DNA of 64,000 bases from Colias croceus (taxonomy: Eukaryota; Arthropoda; Insecta; Lepidoptera; Pieridae), in the NCBI RefSeq assembly GCF_905220415.1, contig NC_059567.1, positions 2,100,989 through 2,164,988 on the forward strand. The letters run 5' to 3'. Positions 1 through 11,030 of the stretch are shown here, piece after piece. The notes beneath the pieces are model-generated. The model did not search any database. It was given only the letters and a program-made list of their open reading frames with translations, and was not told where the DNA came from. A program made the position numbers and the translations under genes. The first letter of the stretch is position 1, and the number at the start of each line of letters is the position of its first letter.

Positions 1-180
1 TAATCTAATGATTGTGTTCCAAAGAGTATAATAATATATTGTTGTGTTCATTAGTTACAATTTTAAAAATCTTCGTGTTTTATAAATTTACTAGCTTACC
101 GCCCGCGGCTTCGTCCGCTTTGTCTAAAACCTAATAAATTATGTACTAAAACCTTCCTCTTGAATTAGTCTATCTATTAA

Positions 181-472
181 AAATAAAAATAACTGCGTTA
201 AAAACAACCGACTTCAAAAACGGAAAAGTAAGAAATAAAAAAGATTTGATATTATTAATTACTACATATTATTTTTATGTGCTATTTACTAAAAAGGTTT
301 GATGTCGGTGCATGGGCTTAATACTAAGTGCTTAGTGTTTGGCACCGACTTCAAACCTATTTAATAAATAGCACATAAAAATAATATGTAGTAATTAATA
401 ATATCAAATCTTTTTTATTTCTTACTTTTCCGTTTTTGAAGTCGGTTGTTTTTAACGCAGTTATTTTTATTT
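181..472. repeat. Large palindrome (about 130-bp arms)
   Basis: Bases 181-311 are matched nearly base for base by the reverse complement of about 342-472, with a spacer of roughly 30 bases (312-341). The arms differ only at scattered positions, for example near 'ctaaaaagg' versus 'cctatttaa'. The two outer ends both read 'aaataaaaataactgcgtt'. The structure is foldback-like and would form a long hairpin if transcribed. It overlaps the left end of the 206-922 element. Confidence 0.8.
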
Positions 473-922
473 AATACTTTTTAGTGTATTTTTCAACACG
501 AATCAAACGAGCCCAAACTCGATAAAGTTGAGTCAATATATTACTGAGTTCCTATGGCCACCTTCCGATTCCATCATCAGATCAGCTCCATGTCATGATA
601 ATGTTTCATCGCTATCCAATTTACATTCGTATACAAAATTTCAGCTCAATCGGTTACCGGGAAGTGAATCAAAGTTACTTGCTACATTGAAATTAAGTCA
701 TCGAGTACAGACAAAAATGCTCATAAAATAAAAACTACTAGGCCTAGCCGAATAAAATTTTTATGGGACCAATTCGACACCATCCCGCATCGAACAAAAA
801 AAGAATCACGTAAATCGGTTCAGAAACCTCGGAGTAATCGGTGTACATACATAAAAAAAAAAAAAAAAAAAAAAAATATACCGGCCGAATTGATAACCTC
901 CTCCTTTTTTTTGAAGTCGGTT
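206..922. mobile_element. Terminal-inverted-repeat element nested in the Helitron
   Basis: The insert begins with AACCGACTTCAAAAA (206-220) and ends with its reverse complement TTTTTGAAGTCGGTT (908-922), a 15-bp perfect inverted repeat. A third copy of the motif lies near 434-450. The right part (about 530-905) has SINE-like or MITE-like sequence with a 23-A run near 852-876, followed by 'ataccggccgaattgataac'. The 67-codon frame at 528-731 is not convincing as a gene. It probably moves with a transposase supplied from elsewhere. The boundaries rest on the symmetry and on the interrupted Helitron around it; no clear target duplication was found. Confidence 0.55.
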
Positions 923-1388
923 AAAAAAACCGCATCAAAATCTGTTGCGAAGTTTTAAAGATTTAAGCATACAAAGGGACATAGGGACACAGAAAGCGAC
1001 TTTTTTTATACTATGTAGTGATATTTATAAAGCAATTGAATGCCATAAAACAAAAAATAACAAATGCAATCTTCGTGTTTTGTGAATTTTCACCATCATG
1101 CGTTCCCACAAAAGGTAAGTTGTTGTTGTTTGTTGGTAAGTTGTTAAATGAAATGAAATGAATGCTTCTTTTATTATTTTGAGGTGCATTGGGAACAGAA
1201 GTTTTTGATAAAATTTTATTTGTAAGTAGCTTTTTTTATAGATTTACAGTTAACTTTTGATTTTTTTATTTACAGATTCAATGCTAATAAAATTATATCG
1301 CCTTTGGAAGACGATTTCTGCTGATATTTTTACTACACCACTTGAAAATTGATGATTTGATGATAAAGACAGTAGCAGCGAGGATTAA

Positions 1389-1547
1389 GTGGAAATTAGT
1401 AATCATCCGCTTCGTCAATTTTTGACTGAAGTTAATGTCCAACGTCTAATGGTTCAATCATTGGAAGTATCTCGGGAAATTTTGGAGGATATTTTTCAGG
1501 AAGGAGAGGAGGGGCAGCCAACCACATATCAAACTACTACGTTTTAG
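1389..1547 (+). pseudogene. Unidentified coding-like remnant
   Basis: A 52-codon stretch ending at a TAG (1545-1547) has ordinary amino-acid composition, acidic near its end (FQEGEEG). It is preceded in frame by a stop and by a serine/acidic run (KDSSSED). A splice-acceptor-like 'tttatttacag' lies near 1265-1275. It could be the last exon of a decayed transposase or of a host gene. I do not recognise the family, and there is no start codon, so it is listed only as a possible remnant. Confidence 0.2.
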
Positions 1548-1620
1548 TACCGAAAAAAATGTTATTGCCAAATGAAACGTAAATTTTGCACTCACAACTT
1601 TACAAGTAATGTTTTAAGTT

Positions 1621-1677
1621 ATCAGATAACCGCAAAGTCAAAATTTTATTTTTATTTTGACTTTGCGGTTATCTGAT
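1621..1677. repeat. Perfect 23-bp hairpin
   Basis: ATCAGATAACCGCAAAGTCA at 1621, continuing to 1643, is repeated as an exact reverse complement at 1655-1677, with an 11-base A/T loop. It is most likely the core of a small foldback element. Nothing nearby suggests a transcription terminator role. Confidence 0.75.
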
Positions 1678-2559
1678 TATAATATTTATCGTTATGGCTA
1701 TCGACGTACCGACCGTACTTTGATCAGAGTAGGTACATGATATACAGTTCATCATCCAGGATTGCTTAGAGCATTTTCACACTGAAAAAGAAGTTTTCTT
1801 TGAATCGTAGTTGCTTCATTTATTTATTTTTAATCATTTTACATAATATGTTTTATATTTTATAAATATATCATTTTCATTATTTAAGTAGATAAAATTA
1901 ATTATGTAACGGTTTTATAAGAAAACACATTATATTTGTTAGGCGACGGTGATTTCTTCCAGGCAAAAGATATTCATCAGCTCAATAAAATTGAACAGTA
2001 TGTTGTTAGTTATTCTTTAGATTCACAATTGTAATGAGCATTTCCGCATGCAAGTTGTATCGTAGTTTAGATATATCATAGTTTTTACACATTAAAGTTC
2101 CAACAAAACCCTCAAATTTTTTAGTAGAGTTGAGCAAGATAATTTGAAAAATGTGCCGTGTTTATAGAATTATAGAAAAGGTTAGTACGTTGGTAATTAT
2201 TATTTCTTCTTCATTTACATGTTGTTAGTAAAAATAAACTTTAACTTACAGTCAAAGTAGTCAAAGTATATTTTAACTAATACTACTTAATATCTATTAT
2301 ACTTATGTTCAGTATTTATCTGTATTATTATTGCTTGACAATTAATATATTTTCATGTCGTATACCAAATTATAAACATAAGTTTAATATTGTGTAATTA
2401 GCTGGATTTATTTTTACACACTCACAGAATTAGGTATATTTTATGTTAAATGATAAAAGAGTGTTAATATGTAGTGTCCACCATACTACATTTTTTCACA
2501 ATTAAAAACTTTACTTACTCAATATGAAGACCGTTTGACAAATGATAGGGTGCATCATA

Positions 2560-3351
2560 ATAAGATGAACATGAGCATAAGCAATGACTAGAGTAGGGAC
2601 GCGAATATTATAATTATATTTTAAGATACAAGGTCAAGTTTACCATTTGATAGGATCCCTTTTGCCTGAAGGCCAACCTAAGTTTGTTTAAATATATTTT
2701 GTATTCGACTACAACGAATAGTGGAATACAAGAAATCAATATTTCTCAAATTTAAAACTGAACTCATTTCACAATTTTAGAACAGGTTAATTCGTATGTA
2801 TGCAGTTTTAAATCGACATTAGAAGCTTTTCCTCAAGATGGTGATATCGGCACTCAGGAACTCCCTGGACGTGTTATAACGCGCAGGCCACAGTATTACA
2901 ATTTTTCCTACAGTAGGGCGACGAATGTATTTTCACATAGCAACGGAGGGGAACTCGCGGGGGGTCAAGTGACGCGGGCCACGTACCACAAACATGCTTA
3001 GTTTGTGGTATCGAGCGCGAAAGATAGTCATCGTGTTTTTAGTAAAGTTACTGTGTAAACTAACGTAATTTAATACTTAGGTACATATTCTATAATGGTG
3101 TGCTCAAACTGTTATTCTACATTTAATTTAGATTATTATTTGATACTAAGTAATGTAGAATTTAAACCACATTCATGTTTTCTTCAGATTTTAAGATTTT
3201 CTTATCAGAGTGTTCAATTTTAATGTAGTTAAATTTTATAAGAGACAATAGGTAATTAAGAAAATTTTAAAATAAAGTGTCACGTATTTTTTTTAAACGA
3301 CGAATGACGAAAAACGACCTAATCGCGGACGAAGTCGCGGGCAAAAGCTAG
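2560..3351 (+). mobile_element. Decayed Helitron remnant with deleted Rep gene piece
   Basis: Bases 2561-2640 match 12666-12720 of the autonomous Helitron; the match then jumps to the equivalent of 13218-13500 (for example taccatttgataggat in both), so about 500 bases of coding sequence are deleted. Stops and frameshifts break the frame. The right end is the Helitron terminus 'gacgaagtcgcgggcaaaag' followed by CTAG (3348-3351). A perfect 10-bp hairpin with a 7-base loop sits at 2984-3010. The 5' boundary is not visible and may lie further left. Confidence 0.7.
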
Positions 3352-3473
3352 TCTATACATAATATAATAAATCTGTAGAAGGGTCAATTCTGTACATTGA
3401 AAATATTGAAAAAATAAGTAGCAGAGGGTGTTACTGGATCGATACCAAACCCAAATATGTGATTAAAAAAATT

Positions 3474-3518
<45 letters not shown>

Positions 3519-3847
3519 ATGTGAAGGCATCACGTGAAAACTAGCGGTTCAATTTCGATGAAACTTGGTATAATTATACCTTATTATCCTGGGCGTAAAA
3601 TAGGATACTTTTTATCCTGAAAAAATACGTAGAAAAAAAATAATCTTAATTTTTCAGTTTTATCCATAGACGTTGTTCCGTAGAACCGCGAACACACGTT
3701 GCGTATTATTATAGGCCCAGCCGTATTTGGGAATTGGTTCCAATAGATATTTATAAGATGTTATTGTCAGAGGTACTCAAAATGGATAAATAAACCATCC
3801 ACGCGAAGACCGACATCCACGCGGACGGAGTCGCGGGCGGAAGCTAG
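3352..3847 (+). mobile_element. Non-autonomous Helitron, 496 bp, joined to the previous one
   Basis: It starts TCTATAC directly after the CTAG of the preceding Helitron and ends with 'gcggacggagtcgcgggcgg' and CTAG at 3844-3847. A (TCTG)n run lies at 3477-3517. The 5' region resembles that of the element at 9332 (ataaatctgtagag, then the TCTG run), so they share a 5' family, but the 3' halves differ. It has no coding capacity. It lies against the 5' break of LINE-1, whose coding frame is already open at 3848. Confidence 0.8.
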
Positions 3848-4567
3848 TATGAAATAAGCGGTTACCGAATGTATAAAGCTCTTCGTCACTATAGAAAAGG
3901 CGGTGGTATAATATTATATGTCAATAACAATCTTAAGTGTAATATTATAAACGCAAAAACAAAAGACTTTGAAAGCATCTTTTGTTCTATAACCACAAAC
4001 ACTAACTACACTGCCAACATTTGCGCGGTATACCGCCCGCCTAACTTAAGTAAAATTTTATTTATTGATGAATTGAAATTTACACTTAAAAAATTCCCTA
4101 ACACCACTGAATTATATCTACTAGGCGATACTAACATAGATCTTAAGAGTGAAAATCCTGTAAAGCATAAATACAACAACATGTTATATGAAATGGGCCT
4201 TGTATGCGGGATCACTGTACACACTAGACTAGAACTAAATAATGGCAAACTAAGTAAATCTTGTATAGATCATATTATATTTGCACGATCCCGCTCACAA
4301 GACTTATTCACGGCGGCACTCGGTACTACACTGGCCGATCATCGCGCGGTGATACTCGCTTGCATTGGTACACGAACACAGGATGTTCCCAAAGAAAAGA
4401 TTTGTATTAATAATACAAAACTTCTTAACTATCTCGAGCAAATTCAATGGGAGGAATCGTATGATACTAACTGTCCAGAAACATTATATAACTTTATTAA
4501 TTCAAAATTTCGGGAGTGTTATAAAAAATCTGAATACACAATTAAAATAAAAAACCGATCAACACAT
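3848..4567 (+). pseudogene. LINE-1 endonuclease part (APE type, N-terminus missing)
   Basis: The 240-codon frame has the later motifs of an apurinic/apyrimidinic-type endonuclease, which nicks target DNA for LINE insertion: YRPPN, then LLGDTNIDL (the metal and catalytic D/N), CIDHIIF, and LADHRAV (the SDH-type motif). The first motifs (the Asn and Glu blocks) are missing because the element is broken at 3848. The frame is open upstream of the first ATG. It stops only because a transposon was inserted after 4567; the downstream coding part resumes at 6795 in the same frame once the insertion and one copy of the target duplication are discounted. Confidence 0.8.
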
Positions 4568-6790
4568 CGCTCATTTGCTTCTATAACGTGACAAAGTCAA
4601 AATCTCAATTGTTGGGAAAACGCATTTGAAAGTTTAAAATTCCTGTAACTTTTTAATTATTATGGTTAGACTATTCAGCTCAATACAACATATTAAAACA
4701 TTCTTGTTTTTTTGAATCAAATAGTATTCAGAACAATAAGTCAGTTATTAAATTTATTATGATTATTTATTCCAGAAAGGGCCCTTCTTGTTGCGTTTTT
4801 CTTGTAAAAAGTGTGCAGTATTGCATTACAAACAGATATGTACCATTTTTCTTGAAAAAAAAATTGAATAAAAATCAAAAACTTTACAATTTATGTCGTA
4901 TTGTTACGTTTTATTGATAGTCAGTAATCTATAATGTATGGGAAATTTTAATTAAGACGTGATACTGTAGTAGAAATCTTTTTATTTTTGTATTTTGTTT
5001 TACACAATGAAAGATATTTATGCGGTGTTATTGTGTATATTTCTCTGAAACACAAGTAATATATATATTTAAAAAAAATTATACAATTATAACCAGACAT
5101 TAATATTTTTTGTTTTACTTTTACTCACAACCGTTGGCAATTATAATAATACGACCCGCCCCGAATTCGCACGGGTGCAATCTTGATACTAAATCTGTAA
5201 TATATCTTCGAAAATATTAAGTAAAGGACCAAATAGATCAATATATTTAATCAACAATGTATAATTGGATAATGATTAATGCTGTATTGGTTAAAATCGC
5301 TTCTAAAATTATCTATTACTTTTCCTAAAAAGAAAATGACAAAAAGATTTAATTTTGGGATATCTTTAAGAGATAGTCATATAACTACCATCGATTATTC
5401 TGAAGACTTGTTCATGTGTAAAATACTTATAAATTATTTTGATAAATCTCGTAGGGTTCAGAATGCGTTTGCAATGCAGCAAATAATGTAATTATTTACG
5501 ACATCACATTAGAAACGTCAAAAATAACAGTATTTATTCACCTATTTATGGATGCTATTATACAATATACATATATAAACCTTCCTCTTGAATCACTTTA
5601 TCTGTTAACAAAAACTACATCAAAATTGCAAAACAGAAAGCATTTTTCCGGTGAAAACGACTTTGTTTTATACTATGTAGTACTTTTGCTTATCTCAGTA
5701 ATATTAGGAAACTAATCTTTATTGCGGGTCCCGGTCATACATAAATCAAATAAACATATTAGCAAAACAAATCACAGGTTCTTGTTTCGAGACAGCTTCT
5801 TAAGCTCTCCTAAATTCCAGTAATCCTTCAGTATTTCACAGTGTTGTTCTTCGGAAAAAAAATTGACACTTGAAAATGCAGGTTTCCTTGCAGGATTCTC
5901 TTTTAGTTGACGAGACGGCGCAGTTTTTTTGTGATGGTTTCGATTCGTAGGACTGTCCTGCATTTTTTAAATGATTTGTAATTTTTTTTCATTTTTCTTT
6001 ATTCAGTGGTCTTTTTTCCTCATTTATGCTAGAAAATAAATTGATTGTTTAATTCATTTGTATTTCGAGAATCGGTATGATCTTTTCATTTCTCTAACTT
6101 AATTGAATGTTCATTATTTCCTCGGACAAGATTTTACAATCTTCCTAGACCTTTCATCTGAAAAATAAATTAAGGAATCAGACAACATTTTTATCATTTA
6201 TAATGCAACATTGTAGTGTATTCGTTGTAAAAATGTATTAATTTTTATCAAAAATGTGTTAACTTGAGATAACCAAAATAAAAACCAAACATTTTGTATT
6301 TTTATTACCTATCAACTGTAACGGAACATATTAAATTAACCAACAAAAAACATTGTTCATTTCAGCAACAACGGGACAATCCTATGTAAACCGTAGCATG
6401 CGAATACTATTTTTACTACAATAATGACCCACATGCAAATGTCCCGTTATAGTTGCAAATATAAATCACTAAAAAAACAAAAGGTTGTACTTACCTTTCA
6501 GCAAAACCGTGACACAATAAGCTGTTACGTTTTTACCGCAATCGGGCAGCAGTTTCCTTCTCAGGGGAGTAGCAACAACTGACATGAACCGTTCTTGCAT
6601 TAAATTCAAGAGCCTAAAGAGATGTCGCTAAACCGATAGTCGCCGACCTTTTCCCTCATTACTCGGTCATTTTTGGAGCTAGAAATATCGCGTTTTAGCA
6701 GCAAGTAGAGCGCGATGCGCCGGTTCCTACTGTGTCATTATTCCATAACGATACATATGCTCGTTAACACGTTCTTGTCGCAAATGAGCG
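4568..6790. mobile_element. DNA transposon with 11-bp TIRs, inserted in LINE-1
   Basis: The ends are cgctcatttgc (4568-4578) and gcaaatgagcg (6780-6790), a perfect 11-bp inverted repeat, with a second inner match aacgtg. It is flanked by acat at 4564-4567 and 6791-6794, a 4-bp target duplication. Insert plus one duplication is 2227 bases, and discounting it puts the two LINE-1 halves back in one frame, which independently supports these ends. No transposase frame is intact. A minus-strand 63-codon frame at 5772-5963 (contains EILKDYWNLGEL) may be a relic. Known families with 4-bp duplications include Sola and Ginger; I cannot choose between them. Confidence 0.8.
5575..5692 (-). mobile_element. 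Helitron 5' fragment inside the DNA transposon
   Basis: The stretch 'aaaccttcctcttgaatcac' to 'ttttatactatgtagta' matches the 5' half of the minus-strand Helitron at 91-1021. The 3' half with the CTAG terminus is missing. It is therefore a third level of nesting: Helitron piece in DNA transposon in LINE. Confidence 0.6.
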
Positions 6791-6794
6791 ACAT

Positions 6795-8816
6795 CGCAAT
6801 AATAATTGGATAAACAAGAAAATTACGAATGCTTGCAAGAATAGAGATACATTATTTATAAAATGGATAAAAGATCCTAATAACCTAATATTAAAGCAAA
6901 ATTATAACAAATCGAGAAATTACGCTAATAAATTAATTAATAGAACTAAAAATAATTATTACAAATCAGAAATAATTGCAAACGGGAATAATAGTAGACA
7001 ATTATGGCAAATATTAAATCGAATCACTGGTAGAATTAAGAGGTCGATTGATGATACTATTAATAATGCATTTCAAAAAACTAACGTGTCTTATAAACAG
7101 ATCGCAAACAACTTTGCACAATTTTTTAAAAATAGCACAAAAAATATTACTCCTAACTGCTCAATGCCATTACTTAATAAATCACAATACAAAACTTCGG
7201 CCCAGGTCACTATGCGACTAAAACCCGCGAAGCCTGATGCAGTCAAAAATATAATCATGAGCTTAGACAATAATAAAGCCCCAGGGGTAGATGGTATTAG
7301 AGCCTGTGACTTAAAAAAAATATGTACAAGAATTCAAACAGTCATCACAAATTTAATTAACTTATGTATAAAAACCTGTACCTACCCATCAGTGCTTAAA
7401 ACCGGCATTGTCCGACCGATTTATAAAAAGGGATCAAAAACAGATTATACCAACTATAGACCGATACCAATATTGCCTACTATTGATAAGATTATTGAAA
7501 AATATATTGCCAAACATATATATGAATTCTATGAAAATAATAAAATTTTAACCAACCATCAATATGGATTTAGGCCAAACAAGAACACAACACAACTTCT
7601 GTCAGCGTTTACCGATAGCGTCCATTCACATTTAAATAACAAAAAACATGTACTAGCAGTATTTATAGACTATAGTAAGGCGTTTGATACGCTTTGTCAC
7701 GAGAGACTATTAGAGTGCCTGCATGACAGCGGTATTAGAGGCAACCTATTGGACTGGTGTTCGGACTACCTCAACGATAGAAGATACACTGTTAGAGTCT
7801 GTAATGCGACTAGTGACATAGTTATTGCTACGGAGGGCACTGCGCAGAGCTCGGTCATCGGTCCATTGCACTATCTGACGTACGTAAATAGCCTTACAAA
7901 TGTCATTAAACACAGTGAGACTTATCAATTTGCCGACGACACCTGTCTTGTTGCTGCTGGTAACAACGTAAGCGAAGCACTCGAGAAGTTACAAGAGGAT
8001 TTTAACTCATTGTTACGATGGTCACATGACGCAGGTCTAGTTGTTAACGAGAATAAGACAAAATTAATGTACATAAGCTCTAGTCAGAACAGAAGCTCCC
8101 ATATACCCAGACTAATAGCTCACGAACACCAATGCTTGCACGGAAATCAGAATTTTAATAACTCACCACATTGTAACTGTAACGCTATAGATATTGTAGA
8201 TTATCAAACATACTTGGGTGTTACTATTGATAGCAGACTGAACTGGCAAGAACATATTAACGGAGTGTGTGATAGATTGAGGTGTATCCTGGCTAAATTT
8301 TCGATAATTAAACACAAAATTCCCTACAAAACTTTATTATTGCTTTACAAATCACTAGCCGAATCAATTATCTCATATGGATTGTCTAGCTACGGACGGA
8401 CTTGTAAGACCAATCTTGACAAAATATACACACTCCAATTAAGACTACTAAAAACGATCGTTCCATATAACATTCAGGCTAAATATAAAAATGACTATCG
8501 TAAATTATTTGAACTGTGTAAAATCATACCGATACATGAAAAAAATAATCTAACACTTTTAAAAGAGGAATTCTTTAATATTGACATAAATAAAATTAAA
8601 AAAACGCCTCATAATAATATAATAACTCGTAGCGTCACAAACGCTACGCTAAAACTTCCATCTTTTAGAAACCTTCACGGGAAGAGAACGTTAAATTATA
8701 TGGTACCCTGTCTCATCAACAAACTACCTATATCTTTAAGAGATTCAATAACTCACAAAAATCTAAAATTCAAACTAAAGCAATACTTTTTAGTAAATAT
8801 AAATAAACTATTATAA
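6795..8816 (+). pseudogene. LINE-1 reverse transcriptase and C-terminal domain
   Basis: The frame is open from the insertion edge to 8816 (about 673 codons). Reverse transcriptase blocks appear in order: NKAPGVDG, YRPIPILPTIDK, QYGFRPNKNTT, FIDYSKAFDTL, then the catalytic FADDT (near 7930). The block before it reads GTAQSSVIGPLHYLTYVN where GVPQGS.LGP is usual, so key Pro/Gly residues are substituted and the enzyme may be dead. After the catalytic block comes a Cys/His stretch (HCNCNAIDIVDYQTYLG) also seen in LINE-3, which suggests the two belong to one family. No RNase H is apparent. Confidence 0.8.
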
Positions 8817-9126
8817 AAAAAAACCTTCTAATAACTCTAAAATATTAAGAACTTGTAACTAATTTTATCTAAATATAAATACAAATAATACAAAATTATA
8901 GATTCACGAAAGGAGCATACTGTATGTTTACACGGCCAGCAAGATTACCGATGTCGCTCGTCACTAAAAAATTTCTAAGTACCCTCATTAGGATTAAGAA
9001 CTAACAATAAGTATTAAAACATATTATGTAGCGGTTTGTGGGCTTATGGTGCACAGAAAAATATGATTGCATCAATGTAAATTTAAAAATAAAAATAAAT
9101 AAATAAATAAAATAAATAAATAAAAT

Positions 9127-9331
9127 ATGCCCCGCTTGAGTATATTATTTGACCACATTCGATTATTGTTCATTCCCACTTTTACCGCTGTACCTAATCT
9201 AATAAATGGATTAACCGAATTGGATAAAAATATAACTAACTGTACTTCACCCGTTATGCACTTTCATTTGATATGTCACTTGGGTATATTTGACAATATT
9301 CGTTTTTTTCATTCCCAGTTTTACCCATATA
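9127..9331. repeat. Interspersed repeat 'ataaatggatgaaccgattt' family, copy 1
   Basis: This stretch shares words such as 'tttcatttgatatgtcactt' with 17225-17340 and 19597-19740. It ends at the start of the 9332 Helitron. The same family flanks LINE-2 on both sides, so that LINE inserted into another copy. There is no coding capacity; its class is unknown. Confidence 0.55.
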
Positions 9332-9450
9332 TCTATACTTATAATAAATCTGTAGAGAGGCCAATTCTGTACATGAAATATATTTAAAAAAAAACTATGA
9401 AGGGGTGATAAGGGATCGCTACTGATGCCAAAAATGCAATCAGTAAAATT

Positions 9451-9483
<33 letters not shown>

Positions 9484-9886
9484 ATATTCGTTATAGAAAC
9501 AAAAACTACACGACGGATTTTAACCAAATTTGGCACAATTATTCTTCATACTCCTGGGCAGGTTATAGTAAAAGAATCATGTAAATCGGTGTAGAAACAC
9601 CAAAGTTATACATGAAATACGCTATAAGTCATCGCGCGTGAATACAGAATCATGCAGCCATAAGGATTATTTTTGTGTATCAGTTGCCGCGTTCGACGCG
9701 CTTCGCGGCGGGAGCTATAAAAAGGCGGCGGGTCTGCACCCGTTTCGCGTTGTCATGGCATCACGTGTGAACGGCTGAACCGATTTCGATAATTCTTTTC
9801 TATTATATTCCTTGAAGTACGAGGATGGTTTTTATGTAGAGAAAACGTAAATATGTACCACGGGCGAAGCCGGGGCGGACCGCTAG
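9332..9886 (+). mobile_element. Non-autonomous Helitron carrying the Rep-gene promoter region
   Basis: It begins TCTATACTTATAATAAATC and ends 'gggcgaagccggggcggacc' plus CTAG (9883-9886). The interior (about 9605-9730) is nearly identical to 10924-11042 of the autonomous Helitron, including the TATA motif gctataaaaaggcggcgggt. A (TCTG)n run lies at about 9453-9482. It thus looks like an internal deletion derivative that kept the 5' control region and lost all coding sequence. Confidence 0.8.
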
Positions 9887-10920
9887 GAAACTGACCGATA
9901 TAAGTTGCGTTGCTACCCCAATCTACAAAACTTTTTTGGTCTTACATTAAAGACAAAAAACGCGCTTCGTCCGTTCCCACGCTTACTCTGGGTAATCGTT
10001 CAGCACATACAGATATTGAAAATAAGTAATATGTTCGCAGAGTTCTTTTCATCTGTCTGGGAAAAAGACTCATCAGAACGTGCACTTAGCCATGGCAATT
10101 AAAATAAAAATAATTTCGTCATCAGATAATGCAAACACGTGTTTACGTGAGTCATAAATTTATTATGGTATAGTCCTAAAATGTTTTCTAAGAAACAATA
10201 GTGTACTTACATTGTCGGCAAGTTTATTTTATTTTATTTTATTAAGGCTCATTAGCAGCTGTACATCGATTGTTTTACATAAAAAGTACACAAAAAAGTT
10301 CAAGTTCTTAAAGTCGGCAACTTATTTTTGTTCGAACAATAGAGATAATAAATTCCAAATGATCAAGTTGTAGATAAAGGTTGTAAAATAAAACGTTGCT
10401 ATGGTCGAGATACAAAGGTGAAAGTTAATTTTTCGAGTTATTTTATTTTATTTTATTTTCTTTATTAGGGATAATAAACAGCAGAACAGTGGTTAATTGT
10501 ACAATAAAACTTAATCTAAATACAGGTATAACTGTCCAACCAACAACATTATCCACAGTTTGGATACATACATTTTTATACGTGCAACAAATGCGAATAA
10601 GAAAAAATAAATATAAACGTGCACTTAGCCATGGCAATTAAAATAAAATAAATTAAGAATTGGAGATAAAAGTAGAGGGACGCAAAATAAGATAGGTTAT
10701 TGCATGTTTAAGAGCAGATCAACTAAACTTCTTCGAACGGTTAAAGAGTGAAAATATGTACCAAAATGGCTTGGAGGGACTCGGTGATTATTTCAACTAA
10801 TAGAGGGTCAAGATTTCAAGTAATGGAGGTTTTGGTGTTTGAGGGGAAGGGAACAAAACATTTTTTCTAGATTTGGAGGTATTTGACTTATCGAGGTTCG
10901 ACTTAACGAGGTGCTACTGA
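9887..10920. other. AT-rich spacer with LINE-tail-like runs and a direct repeat
   Basis: No gene is supported here. Two (TTTTA)n runs, at about 10226-10247 and 10441-10459, look like reversed LINE tails, each followed by 'tattaaggctcattagcagc'-like or 'tagggataataaacagcaga' 3' UTR sequence. The 65-codon frame at 9905-10102 and the 64-codon frame at 10443-10637 have no recognisable content. Confidence 0.45.
10077..10649 (+). repeat. 32-bp perfect direct repeat, 540 bp apart
   Basis: The 32-bp word beginning acgtgcacttagccatggca occurs at about 10077-10108 and again at about 10617-10648. Between the copies lie the two reversed LINE-tail-like stretches. It could be an extended target duplication, a local duplication, or the ends of an unrecognised element. 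Confidence 0.7.
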
Positions 10921-11023
10921 ACATGAAATACGCTATAAGTCATCGCGCGTGAATACAGAATCATGCCATAAGGATTATTTTTGTGTATCAGTTGCCGCGT
11001 TCGACGCGCTTCGCGGTGGGAGC

Positions 11024-11030
11024 TATAAAA
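11024..11030 (+). promoter_or_regulatory. TATA box of the Helitron Rep gene
   Basis: TATAAAA stands in 'gggagctataaaaaggcggc', a GC-rich context unlike its AT-rich surroundings. An initiator-like ttcata lies about 30 bases downstream. The same segment is preserved in the short Helitron at about 9713, suggesting that it matters for the element. The assignment is by motif only. Confidence 0.5.

Larger units (their letters stand above)
91..1021 (-). mobile_element. Non-autonomous Helitron, split by a nested insertion
   Basis: On the minus strand the element starts TCACTACATAGTATAAA (plus-strand end at 1021) and ends with the CTAG terminus at 91-94, just after a short GC-rich hairpin sequence (gcggacgaagccgcgggcgg read on minus). 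TC at the 5' end and CTRR at the 3' end are the Helitron hallmarks. The body is cut in two: the run '...cctcttgaattagtctatc' before 181 continues after 922 as 'aaaccgcatcaaaatctg'. It has no coding capacity. A related truncated piece lies at 5575-5692. The motif atcttcgtgtttt flanks both sides (about 69-82 and 1069-1082), which is odd because Helitrons normally make no target duplication. Confidence 0.75.
1022..2559. other. AT-rich intergenic stretch, mostly without genes
   Basis: No long reading frame is present. Two things stand out: a coding-like remnant at 1389-1547 and a perfect hairpin at 1621-1677, both listed separately. The rest is AT-rich sequence with no recognisable gene or repeat unit. 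Confidence 0.5.
3848..9126 (+). mobile_element. LINE-1: 5'-truncated non-LTR retrotransposon
   Basis: The coding region runs 3848-4567 and 6795-8816, interrupted by a DNA transposon. The 3' UTR follows and ends in an A/T-rich tail (aaataaataaataaa, about 9085-9126). The 5' part, including any ORF1 and the start of the endonuclease, is missing where a Helitron abuts at 3847. The reverse transcriptase fits the CR1/Jockey-like group in a broad sense; I do not assign a clade. Confidence 0.8.

Noticed and set aside
65..1091. Target duplication of the first Helitron (atcttcgtgtttt on both sides)
   Set aside because: The right copy is about 48 bases away from the Helitron end, and Helitrons do not make duplications; kept only as a remark.
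3477..3517. Regular tctg repeat as CRISPR-like array
   Set aside because: A simple 4-base microsatellite inside a Helitron; no spacers, and the genome is eukaryotic.
9905..10102. 65-codon plus frame
   Set aside because: No recognisable motif; its last codons are part of the 32-bp direct repeat.
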